A stretch of DNA of 36,430 nt from the NCBI GenBank assembly GCA_028709955.1, contig JAQUTD010000007.1:1-36430 (forward strand), written 5' to 3'. The stretch's first letter is position 1; each line of letters begins with the position of its first letter. Origin of the DNA: Bacteroidales bacterium. GTDB taxonomy: Bacteria; Bacteroidota; Bacteroidia; Bacteroidales; P3. Positions 16,375 to 25,210 of this stretch are shown piece after piece. The notes under the pieces are model-generated. The model was not told the origin of the DNA and did not search any database. It was given only the letters and a program-made list of their open reading frames with translations. A program made the position numbers and the translations under genes.

Positions 16375-19300
16375 TTATTCTTGATTTTTATCTTGTTCTT
16401 CAATTTTTTCAAGTTTTCTTATAAAATCTCTCTTTTCATTTGGTGTTGAGAGTCTATAAGTATATATCTTTCCGTCTTCTCCCTTAAATTCTCTATCTTT
16501 GGAAGGAACCGCTTTTATATATTCATTAAAGATTTCATAGGAAGAAACTGCACTCATCGAAGCTCCATTATATGTAAAGAAATACCAATGGTCAGGATTA
16601 GCTTCAACATATATTCTAATTTCATTAGAAATAGAAGTTTTTAGAAGCTGTATTTTGGCTCTTATCATTTTATTCATTTGATATTTCCCTACCATGCTTA
16701 ATTCAACATCACCATAAGAAACATAAGAATTTAGGATTGGGTCCCATTGCATTCTAACGTTGGAAAAATAAAGTGTATAATTCATATCTTTAGGAATTTC
16801 CTTCCATTCTCCAGTTATAAGTAAATCTTCATATAGTTCAACTCCTTTTTCACCAAACATTGCAAATAGTTGATCCTTGTATTTTGAAGTTTCCAATTCT
16901 ATTGGAATAAGATTCATATCCTCATATAGTTCAACTCCCATATAATCTAATGCTTGTTGATTGAATGGAAACCTTAAACCAAGGCTCATATTAATATCGG
17001 CAGTTGCATTAGAGTTATTAATTTTAATCTCTCCATAGTTATTCATACTCACAACTCCCCCCTTATTAAATCCAACACTTATCATGCCTTGTCCTTTTGC
17101 GTCGCAAGTAGATTTATTTAAAACAAGATAATCCCCTATCTCCCCTTGCATATCTTCTAATTTCTCCATGGAAGCAATTCTATATTCATTGGATGCCTTA
17201 TCGTAGGTCAAAAATCCTTTAGAACTCATAAAAGTATTGTCTGCTTCAACATCTGTTGTAAGGAATGCTGATCTTGGTTCCATATTTTTTGGATTAAACT
17301 GAAGCGATGCAGTTATCCTTTGTCCTTCAACTGAGGTTGGTGCTTCTGGAATTGGTATAAATATATTCTTAGAATCTACTCTTGACTTAAACTTTACCCA
17401 TGCAAGATTTTCATTGCAATTATGTGTTAGTTGTAATCCCCCATCAAAAAGGAAATTTGTGTCTTTTGCATCAACTTGAACTGTTCCATAGAAATTAAAT
17501 GCAGAATTAAGAGGTATTGAAATATCTTTATAAACAGAACCTATTGCTCTTGTATATGTTGGGTCTGGATTAATTTTTGTCATAAAGATAGGATGTTTCT
17601 TCTTATTTTCATCCACAAAGTCAATATAACCATTTGCAGAATAAAGTACTGAAGAAAAAATATGAACTCTTGCATCATAGAACTGGTGTAGTTTTGTTTC
17701 TGTATCAACAAGGATTTTAGCACTTTCAATTGTATCCATTTGAGCTCCAGGACGAATTATAATTGTTGCATCTGATGGACTAATGGCTGCGTCAGCACTT
17801 CTAACAAGAAATACTTGGTCGGCTGTAAGTTTATTTGTTTTTAAACTTAGTGTTGCATGAACAGAATTAAATGTTAGACCTTTTTGAAGAGGGTTTGTTG
17901 CAATAAACTTTGCTCCAGGTTGTTCCAATTCAACTAAACTTTTTATGTCCTTATTAGGAAAATCTCCCGCTTGAACGCTCATTGAGTTCAAAAGAGCAAG
18001 TTCTTTTGAATCCATTTGCCAATCAAATTTATCTACCTCACAACTATATTGCAAATAAGTTAAATCACATGGCTTAACTCCTTCAATTGAAGTAAATTCT
18101 CCTTTTCTGGTTTTAAAGTCAACATATGATTTTACTTCTTTTGCCTTAAAAGCAATATCATTTCCATTTAATGACATTAAAGTAAAATTAGCAGTATCTG
18201 AACTATATGTAATATTTTTAAACTTAAAGTTAGTTGCATCAACTATCATTTCTCCTACTTTATTGCTTCCATTTCCTGTCAATCCACTTGGCCTAACTAT
18301 TAAACTTCCACTATGCAGTGAATTTCCAGAATACATATAGAATGGTTCAGCTTTTTGATCAACTTGCATATAATCTTTATAAGGGTACCAATTAGCAAAG
18401 GTTTTTGTTACTGTAACATCTGGAAACTCAACTGCTCCTTTATTAGTGCAAATAAACTTATCAGTTGTGCAATACATTGAATCAGGAAGGAAAACAAACA
18501 TTCTTGAATCACTACGAGAAGCAATATATTCCAAATAACCTGCTCCCAAAAGTCCTTGTAAACTAAGGTCAACTCTATTATAGAATTTTCCCTTTCCTCC
18601 ATAAGCTAACATTCCAACTTGAGGCGTTTCTATAACAAAACCAAGAGAGTAATCCTTCATTACTTTTAATGGTTCTTTTATATCTGGAAATATTCCCGCA
18701 GACTTAAAAACTCCGGTAAATTTAACACTATCTGTCTTGAAAGTCATCAAGTCTTTCAATTTGAAAGGGTCTAATTTGTAATAAAATTTATCTCTTAAAT
18801 AAGCACCATTTTGAATTCTTGTTTGGTCGTAATACACGTAAGAATCTTCAAGAGAAGATAACATTGGATAACCTGGTACTTTTTTTATACTACTCTTATT
18901 CTTAGGGTCGTCAATTAATAATTCACAAACCAAATTTTGAAGAGGAGTTTGAATTTTTACAATTTTATTTGTGTCTTCAAACAATGGAACATAAAATGCC
19001 ATAGAGTCTATCTTAGGCAGATTTAGAGCGAATCTTTCATAATCAAAATAACATTTTTCTCCACCCATATTAAATCTTCCTGCAGTTATTCTTCCATTAA
19101 ATTCAAAGCTTCTATTTTTCTTCATTACTATTTCCCCTTTAACTGGAGCTATATTAACAAAATGAGTGTCGGATAATGAGAAAGTTTCTATCCCATACAT
19201 TCTTAAATCCATATCCAATATGTTTAAGACTGCATTTGCTTCTTTCTTGGTTGAAGAAACAAAACGGATATTATCGTAGTCTTGTTTTTTGGTGTTAGCT

Positions 19301-20862
19301 TTTATGTAATCGTATATTTTTTCTTTTACAATTGCAGTTTTACGATAGGATTCATAGTTGATAAAGCCACTTATTGCAAGACGCATAAGCATAACTTCGG
19401 CTTGAGTTTCATCCATTGAGATATATCTTGCGAATTCTTTAACTGGGATATTCTTTTTCTTATATTTATCAGCAAATCCTTTTATTCTATAAATAGGATT
19501 AACATCATCTATTCCTTGTAGTTTATCCCATTTCGATTGAGTATAGTAATTATTTGACTCAAAAGATGCAAACGAAACGCTATTTGTTGGACCTTTAATT
19601 GAAGTAAATTCAATTGTATGTCCATCCAATTTGACATAAACTGCTTCTGTATAAACATCAATTGAATGATAAGAATCAACCCAAGGACTTGCAGAAATTC
19701 CTTCCTTATTATTTATCCCAGCAATTTCTCTTGAACTCTTATTGTATCGCATTAGAAGTCCAGGATGGTAGATTGAGTCATTATTGATATAAAAAGTTAT
19801 TTGACATTCTGCAGAAGCAATTCCATCCTGGCTAAAAGGGTGAACGATTGCTTTTGCCCTGCAAAATAGTTTACCTTCTTTCTTAAATACCAATTCTGCA
19901 GGTTCTTGTGCATTTCCTGTTCCTAAAAACTTTCCTCCTTGCTGAGTAAATCCTCCAACATAATCAACCTCTGGGAATATATTCTTAATTATTTCTTCTC
20001 TTTTATAGGAATAGAAACGAGGAAAAGTTGGATCTGAAGTTTTATCAGAACATTGGTCTTCAAAACTTCCTTTTAGTTTGTGTTGGAAATACTCTTTATT
20101 GGTAAACTGAACAGAATCGGCATAAATCGCAGCTCGTTTTAATGAAACACTGTATTTAGATAATTCTGCAAAAACCTGATCTTTTGGTAACCCTGCTCTT
20201 GAGAAATCAACTTTTCCTCCTTCGGCTTCAAATGTTTGTTCTACTATATAAAATTTACCTCTTGTTGCATAAATTGTATTCTGGTCTTTTTGTGATGAAT
20301 ATGTTAAATCTATATTTGAAGTAAATTCGGCATATGGACCTCTGGCAGTATCTATTCGGATTGTATAACCACTATGTTTGGCTGCCCAATTAATAGTTTT
20401 TGAAGAATACAAAGAATTATACTTTACTAAATTAAGAGATGATGATACTGCATTATTAAATCCTCCTAAGGTAGAAGATTCTATTGTCCACTGAAGACCT
20501 TTAAACCATTGATTAAAGCTTTCTTTCGATTGATTTGTTGTTTGAAAAGCAACCTGAGTTTCAATAAAATCATAAAACCCTGGCAAAGGACGTACTCTTT
20601 TTTTAAGCATTTCATTTGAAAGTATCATAACATCTTTCTTCTGCTGAGTTGGTAGTCCATTCCAAAGATTCGCGTATTGTAAGATAAGGGCTTCATAATC
20701 TTTTTGCTTATCTTTTTTCATATTAACATCGGATTGATAAAATTCGGTAAGCTCCGCTATGTAAGTGTCTGCATTTCCACTAAATTCCTTAAATCTTTGT
20801 GCAAAAATATTTAAACTCATACACAATATAGACAAGGTTAAAATCAATCTCCTAATTCTCAT
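16375..20862 (-). CDS. giant secreted beta-rich protein of unknown function
   Basis: A 1495-residue protein I cannot assign to a named domain. Residues 1-22 are a Sec signal peptide ending at FAQ; there is no lipobox, no other membrane segment and no T9SS sorting domain, so it should be periplasmic or outer-membrane associated. After a helical region (about 25-150) and a short helical part near 470-540, most of it looks like long runs of beta strands with many aromatic and charged residues. Several segments recall the stacked strands of LptA/LptD- or AsmA-like proteins, such as YATRGKFYIVEQTFEAEGG and YGGKGKFYNRVDLSLQG. A short motif recurs near the C-terminus (VELYEDMNLI and VELYEDLLIT). It sits between prmA (8 nt) and plsY (6 nt), so coexpression with phospholipid synthesis is likely. 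A lipid-transport or envelope-scaffold role is only a hypothesis. Confidence 0.85.
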   Translation of the reverse strand: MRIRRLILTLSILCMSLNIFAQRFKEFSGNADTYIAELTEFYQSDVNMKKDKQKDYEALILQYANLWNGLPTQQKKDVMILSNEMLKKRVRPLPGFYDFIETQVAFQTTNQSKESFNQWFKGLQWTIESSTLGGFNNAVSSSLNLVKYNSLYSSKTINWAAKHSGYTIRIDTARGPYAEFTSNIDLTYSSQKDQNTIYATRGKFYIVEQTFEAEGGKVDFSRAGLPKDQVFAELSKYSVSLKRAAIYADSVQFTNKEYFQHKLKGSFEDQCSDKTSDPTFPRFYSYKREEIIKNIFPEVDYVGGFTQQGGKFLGTGNAQEPAELVFKKEGKLFCRAKAIVHPFSQDGIASAECQITFYINNDSIYHPGLLMRYNKSSREIAGINNKEGISASPWVDSYHSIDVYTEAVYVKLDGHTIEFTSIKGPTNSVSFASFESNNYYTQSKWDKLQGIDDVNPIYRIKGFADKYKKKNIPVKEFARYISMDETQAEVMLMRLAISGFINYESYRKTAIVKEKIYDYIKANTKKQDYDNIRFVSSTKKEANAVLNILDMDLRMYGIETFSLSDTHFVNIAPVKGEIVMKKNRSFEFNGRITAGRFNMGGEKCYFDYERFALNLPKIDSMAFYVPLFEDTNKIVKIQTPLQNLVCELLIDDPKNKSSIKKVPGYPMLSSLEDSYVYYDQTRIQNGAYLRDKFYYKLDPFKLKDLMTFKTDSVKFTGVFKSAGIFPDIKEPLKVMKDYSLGFVIETPQVGMLAYGGKGKFYNRVDLSLQGLLGAGYLEYIASRSDSRMFVFLPDSMYCTTDKFICTNKGAVEFPDVTVTKTFANWYPYKDYMQVDQKAEPFYMYSGNSLHSGSLIVRPSGLTGNGSNKVGEMIVDATNFKFKNITYSSDTANFTLMSLNGNDIAFKAKEVKSYVDFKTRKGEFTSIEGVKPCDLTYLQYSCEVDKFDWQMDSKELALLNSMSVQAGDFPNKDIKSLVELEQPGAKFIATNPLQKGLTFNSVHATLSLKTNKLTADQVFLVRSADAAISPSDATIIIRPGAQMDTIESAKILVDTETKLHQFYDARVHIFSSVLYSANGYIDFVDENKKKHPIFMTKINPDPTYTRAIGSVYKDISIPLNSAFNFYGTVQVDAKDTNFLFDGGLQLTHNCNENLAWVKFKSRVDSKNIFIPIPEAPTSVEGQRITASLQFNPKNMEPRSAFLTTDVEADNTFMSSKGFLTYDKASNEYRIASMEKLEDMQGEIGDYLVLNKSTCDAKGQGMISVGFNKGGVVSMNNYGEIKINNSNATADINMSLGLRFPFNQQALDYMGVELYEDMNLIPIELETSKYKDQLFAMFGEKGVELYEDLLITGEWKEIPKDMNYTLYFSNVRMQWDPILNSYVSYGDVELSMVGKYQMNKMIRAKIQLLKTSISNEIRIYVEANPDHWYFFTYNGASMSAVSSYEIFNEYIKAVPSKDREFKGEDGKIYTYRLSTPNEKRDFIRKLEKIEEQDKNQE

Positions 20863-20870
20863 TTTCAGTT

Positions 20871-21710
20871 TTATTTATTTTTTATCAATCTTAATGCCGC
20901 CCAATTCTCTTTCGAGAGTTGAATATCCAAGTCAAACCCGTATTTTCCAGCTTCTTCAACTAACATATCAACATCATTTGTGTAGAATCCACTCAAAAAC
21001 AAGACTCCATTTTTTCTTATATGGTTAGCATATTTTGAAATGTCTTGAAGAAGAATGTTCCTATTAATGTTGGCAATGAAAATATCATAATCCCTATCCA
21101 ATAGATCAGCATCTCCATATCTTACAACAATTTCAGAATTGTTTCTATCAATATTTTCTTTAGCATTGTTAAACGCCCATTCATCATTATCAATAGCCTC
21201 AACATAAGAAGCCCCTTTCATTTTGGTAAGAATTGCTAACACGCCCGTTCCACTTCCCATATCCATAACATCCTTTCCTCTTACATCCTCGTTTTGTAGG
21301 AGTTGGATAATTTGAAAGGTTGTGGGATGATGAGCTGTGCCAAAGGACATTTTGGGTGAAATCTCTATATTGTACTCTACTTCTTTAATTGGCTCATGAA
21401 AACTTGCATGTACATAACAAAAATCATTGATTAATACAGCTGGATATGACTTTTCCCACTCTGCATTCCAGTCTTGTTGTTCTATTTCCTTTATTTTTGT
21501 GGAAATATCAACTTCTGGATTCAATTCAATGAATCTTGCTATCAAAAGCTTAAATTCTTTCTCACTATAAAGCCCCTCCTGGCAATAAGCTAAAAAGCCC
21601 TCAAATGTATCCATAAAACTTTCAAATCCAATATCACATAAATCAGATTGTAAAATCTCGGAGTAAATTTGAAGAGGCTCTAAGCAAAACTCTACTTCAA
21701 TATATTTCAT
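20871..21710 (-). CDS. prmA: ribosomal protein L11 methyltransferase
   Basis: A 279-residue SAM-dependent enzyme that trimethylates lysines and the N-terminus of ribosomal protein L11. The N-terminal L11-recognition domain covers residues 1-70, the linker carries WNAEWEKSYP (81-90), and the methyltransferase domain shows MSFGTAHHPTT (121-131), the SAM loop DMGSGTGVLAI (150-160) and ANINRNIL (213-220), all diagnostic. It is slightly shorter than E. coli PrmA, as usual in this phylum. The gene lies 33 nt after tpiA and 8 nt before the giant secreted protein gene, within one operon. Confidence 0.94.
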   Translation of the reverse strand: MKYIEVEFCLEPLQIYSEILQSDLCDIGFESFMDTFEGFLAYCQEGLYSEKEFKLLIARFIELNPEVDISTKIKEIEQQDWNAEWEKSYPAVLINDFCYVHASFHEPIKEVEYNIEISPKMSFGTAHHPTTFQIIQLLQNEDVRGKDVMDMGSGTGVLAILTKMKGASYVEAIDNDEWAFNNAKENIDRNNSEIVVRYGDADLLDRDYDIFIANINRNILLQDISKYANHIRKNGVLFLSGFYTNDVDMLVEEAGKYGFDLDIQLSKENWAALRLIKNK

Positions 21711-21743
21711 TAATAATTGACTTTATTTATTTCTTTTATCCTT

Positions 21744-22499
21744 TTAGAAAGATTTAATTATGGCTAAGAAATCTTCTGCTTTCAAAGAAGCTCCACCTAT
21801 CAATCCTCCATCAACATCCTTATTTGCGAACAATTCTTTTGCATTTTTAGCATTACAACTACCTCCATAAAGTATAGAAATTTCTTCTGCTACTTCATTC
21901 CCATACTTTTTATCTAATAAAGAACGAATAAAGGCGTGCATTTCTTGCGCTTGAAGACTTGTCGCCGTTTTTCCAGTTCCTATAGCCCAAACTGGTTCAT
22001 AAGCAATAACAACATTTAATATTTCCTGACTTGTTAAATTAAAAAGGCTTTCCTCAAGTTGTTTTTGCACAACATCAAAATGTTTTCCAGATTCTCTCTC
22101 TTCCAAAACCTCACCAAGACAGAATATTGGCTTAATATCATCTTTCAATAGTTTTGTAATTTTTGTTGCAATCTCTTGATTAGTTTCATTAAAGTATTTC
22201 CTTCTTTCACTATGTCCAACGATGCAATAATCAACGTTCATTGAAGCCAACATTTTTGAAGAAACCTCTCCAGTATATGCGCCATTATCAAAAGAGGCAA
22301 CATTTTGAGCCCCTGCAAAGAAGTTTGACTCCTGTGCTAAATCTGAAGTTAATTCAAGGTAAGGAAAAGGTGGACAAATAACGACATCCGCATTTAATTC
22401 AACAGAGTCTAATTTTTCAGCAATATCGTTTACCAAATCATCTGCTAATTCGAAACTTAAGTTCATCTTCCAGTTTCCAGCAACTATATTTCTTCTCAT
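21744..22499 (-). CDS. tpiA: triosephosphate isomerase
   Basis: A 251-residue glycolytic enzyme interconverting dihydroxyacetone phosphate and glyceraldehyde-3-phosphate. Active-site residues are all present: N9 and K11 in GNWKMN, H96 in VGHSERR and E168 in AYEPVWAIGTGKTA, with the phosphate-binding GGSCNAKN loop near the end and a GLIGGASL strand. It is the first gene of a likely operon with prmA, the giant secreted protein, plsY and the M3 peptidase. A good promoter is seen upstream. In Bacteroides the neighbours include a BT_3928-type gene, as here, but a permease gene and the triple palindrome come between. Confidence 0.97.
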   Translation of the reverse strand: MRRNIVAGNWKMNLSFELADDLVNDIAEKLDSVELNADVVICPPFPYLELTSDLAQESNFFAGAQNVASFDNGAYTGEVSSKMLASMNVDYCIVGHSERRKYFNETNQEIATKITKLLKDDIKPIFCLGEVLEERESGKHFDVVQKQLEESLFNLTSQEILNVVIAYEPVWAIGTGKTATSLQAQEMHAFIRSLLDKKYGNEVAEEISILYGGSCNAKNAKELFANKDVDGGLIGGASLKAEDFLAIIKSF

Positions 22500-22543
22500 A
22501 ATTTTATTGTATTAATTTGTTAATTTAATGTAGTAATTAATTG

Positions 22544-22574
22544 CAAATATACACGAAATTTATGAAAAGCCAAT
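22544..22574 (-). promoter_or_regulatory. promoter of the tpiA operon
   Basis: On the minus strand ATTG (22574-22571), a 19-nt spacer and TATATTTG followed by C (22551-22544) match the Bacteroidota promoter with one -33 mismatch; spacing is identical to that of the Na/Pi operon promoter. The -7 box ends 44 nt before the tpiA ATG. Confidence 0.6.
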
Positions 22575-22807
22575 TCTATATAGAGCTAAAAAGGATAGGG
22601 AAAAGAAATATGTATTCTTAAATTTTTAATTTTATTTCAATATGTCAATCGATATAACCATTTAGAAACATCTTTTTAATATAAAATTCAATCCGTTTAA
22701 TCCATAAAGTCGTGATTTTAGTTTATATTAAATAAGAAAAAGGATTACAATAAACAATTTTTAATCAAAACTCATGTTAAATTAATTTAATCCTAATCTA
22801 TTTTCAT

Positions 22808-22866
22808 TATGTTGCCAACATAACGTCACTATGTTGCCAACATATCACTCATATGTTGGCAACATA
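22808..22866. repeat. three phased 15-bp palindromes (operator-like array)
   Basis: TATGTTGCCAACATA occurs at 22808-22822 and 22830-22844, and its exact reverse complement TATGTTGGCAACATA at 22852-22866. Each copy is a 7-bp inverted repeat around one central base. Start-to-start distance is exactly 22 bp both times, with unrelated 7-bp spacers (ACGTCAC and TCACTCA). The array begins 33 bp beyond the permease stop and is about 235 bp upstream of the tpiA -33 box. It could be a multi-site operator, a 3'-end processing element or a dispersed repeat. No T-run follows on either strand, so it is not a usual terminator. Confidence 0.85.
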
Positions 22867-22899
22867 CAAAGATTAAATAAGGGAAAAATATAAAAAAAT

Positions 22900-23976
22900 T
22901 TATTTACCTATCCTTACTCTTGGATCTAAAACACCATAAAGGATATCAACAACAATGTTGATTATAACTAAAAGAACACAAATTATTAGAAGCGCCCCCA
23001 TAACAACTGGAAAATCGTATTTTTCTAAGCCGTCAACAATAACAACTCCCACTCCCTTCCAGTCAAAAATATATTCCACAAAAACTGCTCCAGCCAAAAG
23101 AGAAGCAAACCATCCTGAAACTGAAGTTAAAACCGGGTTCATGGCATTTTTAAGAGCATGACGACGAAGTATTTGAAATCTGGAGAGACCTTTTGATTTT
23201 GCAGTACGAATATAGTCTTGAGAAAGGACGTCTAATAGAGCACTCTTGGTAAGTTCGGAGATTACGGCAAGAGGTCTTATGCCTAAGGTGAATGCGGGAA
23301 GAATTATATTCTTAAGGTCAAGGTTTTCACCCCGTCCAAAATCATCAACAGAAAATAGGCTACCAAACATACTCAGTCCTGTGTAGGGAGCAAGGACGTA
23401 TGCGAAGAGCCATGCAAAAATGATGGCTGCAAAAAATGATGGCAAAGACATTCCAAGAACAATTACACTAAGATTTATCCTATCAAACCAACTATCCTTA
23501 AAAATTGCTGAAAGACTGCCCAAGCTTACACCCACAACAAAGGCAAAGAGCATACTGACTAATGCTAATATAATTGTGTTTGGAAAGGCTTCAGAAAGAA
23601 TATCAGTTACTTGACGTTTGGATTGGTAACTTCTTCTTAAGTAGGGCTTCTTTAAAACTACAACGTTCTCTTCTGAGGAGTAGATTTTATTGTAAGAATA
23701 CTTAGTTTTGTCTAAGTATCTTGATTCTTCTTTCGAAGTTTTATGAAAGGAAATGGGGGACAAATCGTTTAGGTAGTAGAGGAATTGAATTCCAAGAGAT
23801 TTGTCAAGTCCCAAGTCTTTATTAATTATCTCAACGCTTTGCTGATCTGCTCTTTGACCTAACATCATTCTGGCAGGATCGCCAGGAAGTACATTAAACA
23901 AAAAGAATACCAGAGTTACAACCCCAAGCAAAACTAAAAAACCATAACCTATTCTTCTTAATATAAAGTCTAACAT
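22900..23976 (-). CDS. OppB/DppB-type ABC transporter permease
   Basis: A 358-residue inner-membrane permease of the peptide/nickel uptake family. The N-terminus (MLDFILRRIGYGFLVLLGVV, then FFLFNVLPGDPARMMLGQR) is the typical OppB start; the membrane domain follows an unusually long periplasmic stretch (about residues 50-125) rich in lysine, serine and tyrosine. The EAA loop that contacts the ATPase is visible as DYIRTAKSKGLSRFQILRRHALKNA near residues 248-272. The partners expected of such a system (OppC permease, ATPases, binding protein) are not adjacent. It is the last gene after DUF1599 and the BT_3928-type gene, starting 56 nt after the latter. Substrate unknown. Confidence 0.88.
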   Translation of the reverse strand: MLDFILRRIGYGFLVLLGVVTLVFFLFNVLPGDPARMMLGQRADQQSVEIINKDLGLDKSLGIQFLYYLNDLSPISFHKTSKEESRYLDKTKYSYNKIYSSEENVVVLKKPYLRRSYQSKRQVTDILSEAFPNTIILALVSMLFAFVVGVSLGSLSAIFKDSWFDRINLSVIVLGMSLPSFFAAIIFAWLFAYVLAPYTGLSMFGSLFSVDDFGRGENLDLKNIILPAFTLGIRPLAVISELTKSALLDVLSQDYIRTAKSKGLSRFQILRRHALKNAMNPVLTSVSGWFASLLAGAVFVEYIFDWKGVGVVIVDGLEKYDFPVVMGALLIICVLLVIINIVVDILYGVLDPRVRIGK

Positions 23977-24032
23977 TAAAAACTGTTGTTCAAAAATTTC
24001 TATTTCTACTCTCTTTTCAACCTTTTCTAAAG

Positions 24033-25187
24033 TTATTCTTGGATAGGCTCTTGCTTTTCTATTTTCAAATCCTTAAAATCGGGCAAACATCTCCATGACC
24101 ATTTCTTTTGAACAACTCCATCTTTAATCATAACAACACCTGGATTTGAACGCATCATGGTTTCTATAGCTTTGTCGTCGGTTGAATACATTAAGACGTT
24201 ATTCCAATTATGTTTTTCAGTAAATTCAGCCCATTTCTTAACAGAAGAAGCGGTTATGATAGCAGTTTGGCAGCCGTGGTTAGTAGCTTCTTTTTCAAAC
24301 TTAGCAATTTTTTGTATTGCCTTTTTGGATGGTGAGTCTAAATTTACAATTGTAAAGATAAAGCTGGTTCCAGGATGGGATAGAATTTCAAAAGATTGGT
24401 CATGGTCATTTAACACACCAATCATTGAAAAGCCATCAGCTGCAATAGTATTGGTATTTAACACTCTACTACTGATAAATGTCCAATTGGAAATAAAATT
24501 GGGATCTTCTTCATATGCTTTCATCAGTTCTTCCATTCCAAATTCTCTTTCCAAAGACGTATTATTGTTTTTGTATAGAGCATAACTCACGGGAGGTTTT
24601 TGATCTTCTGCTTTTGGAACCATTCTATTGCCTTCTTTCCATGGGCGAAAGTCAATTATTGGTTCATAAACAGCATTTAGAGAGGAAAAACATAGAACCA
24701 TAAGTATAACAAATCCTCCAATCAGTCTGCCGTAACTTCGGTTAATAGGCGGTGAAAGTTTTAATTTATCGAAAATAAACGACAGGATAAGCAATATATC
24801 AAGAATAATATTTTTCCAGAAGGTTTGCCAATTGGTTAATTTTATTGCATCACCAAAACAACCACAATCTGAAACCTTATTTGTTAGTGCGTCAATTAAT
24901 GTAATGACTGTGAAGAACAGCATCATAAGGCCAACTAACCAATTTACCGACTTTTTAAAATAGCCCAAAACCAATAGAATCCCTATAATTAATTCTAAAC
25001 TACATAAAAAAATGGATAATATAATAGGTAACCATGGCATAAAATTAATAATATCAATTAAGCCAAAGGCCCCAAAATACTCCGTAATTTTATACGCTGT
25101 TCCAAAAGGGTCAACTGATTTTACAAAGCCAGAGAAGATAAAAACTAATCCGACAATTATTCTAAATATTCTTCCTAAATACTTCAT
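24033..25187 (-). CDS. BT_3928-type DoxX family protein with thioredoxin-like domain
   Basis: A 384-residue membrane protein. Residues 1-140 form a DoxX/MauE-like four-helix domain with GLVFIFSGFVKSVDPFGTAYK and the DCGCFGDAIKLTNW motif. After a fifth hydrophobic segment near 155-175, a large extracytoplasmic part ends in a thioredoxin-like fold (FIFTIVNLDSPSKKA, then NHGCQTAIITAS, then NPGVVMIKDGVVQKKW) that lacks a CxxC pair. The family is conserved in Bacteroidota beside tpiA, but its function is not established; quinone-linked thiol chemistry is suggested by DoxX and MauE relatives. I start at 25187 (MKYLGRIFRI) rather than six codons upstream. It follows the DUF1599 gene by 23 nt. Confidence 0.85.
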   Translation of the reverse strand: MKYLGRIFRIIVGLVFIFSGFVKSVDPFGTAYKITEYFGAFGLIDIINFMPWLPIILSIFLCSLELIIGILLVLGYFKKSVNWLVGLMMLFFTVITLIDALTNKVSDCGCFGDAIKLTNWQTFWKNIILDILLILSFIFDKLKLSPPINRSYGRLIGGFVILMVLCFSSLNAVYEPIIDFRPWKEGNRMVPKAEDQKPPVSYALYKNNNTSLEREFGMEELMKAYEEDPNFISNWTFISSRVLNTNTIAADGFSMIGVLNDHDQSFEILSHPGTSFIFTIVNLDSPSKKAIQKIAKFEKEATNHGCQTAIITASSVKKWAEFTEKHNWNNVLMYSTDDKAIETMMRSNPGVVMIKDGVVQKKWSWRCLPDFKDLKIEKQEPIQE

Positions 25188-25210
25188 AATGTTCTTATAT
25201 AACAAAATTA

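Larger units (their letters stand above)
22500..22899. other. 400-bp intergenic region between the permease gene and tpiA
   Basis: No gene is supported in either strand. It contains the tpiA promoter (22544-22574) and, near the permease stop, three phased 15-bp palindromes (22808-22866). The stretch from about 22580 to 22800 is plain AT-rich sequence in which I see no structure. Confidence 0.7.

Noticed and set aside
22808-22866. Short CRISPR array
   Set aside because: Repeats are 15-bp palindromes with only 7-bp spacers and inverted third copy, and no cas genes are near.
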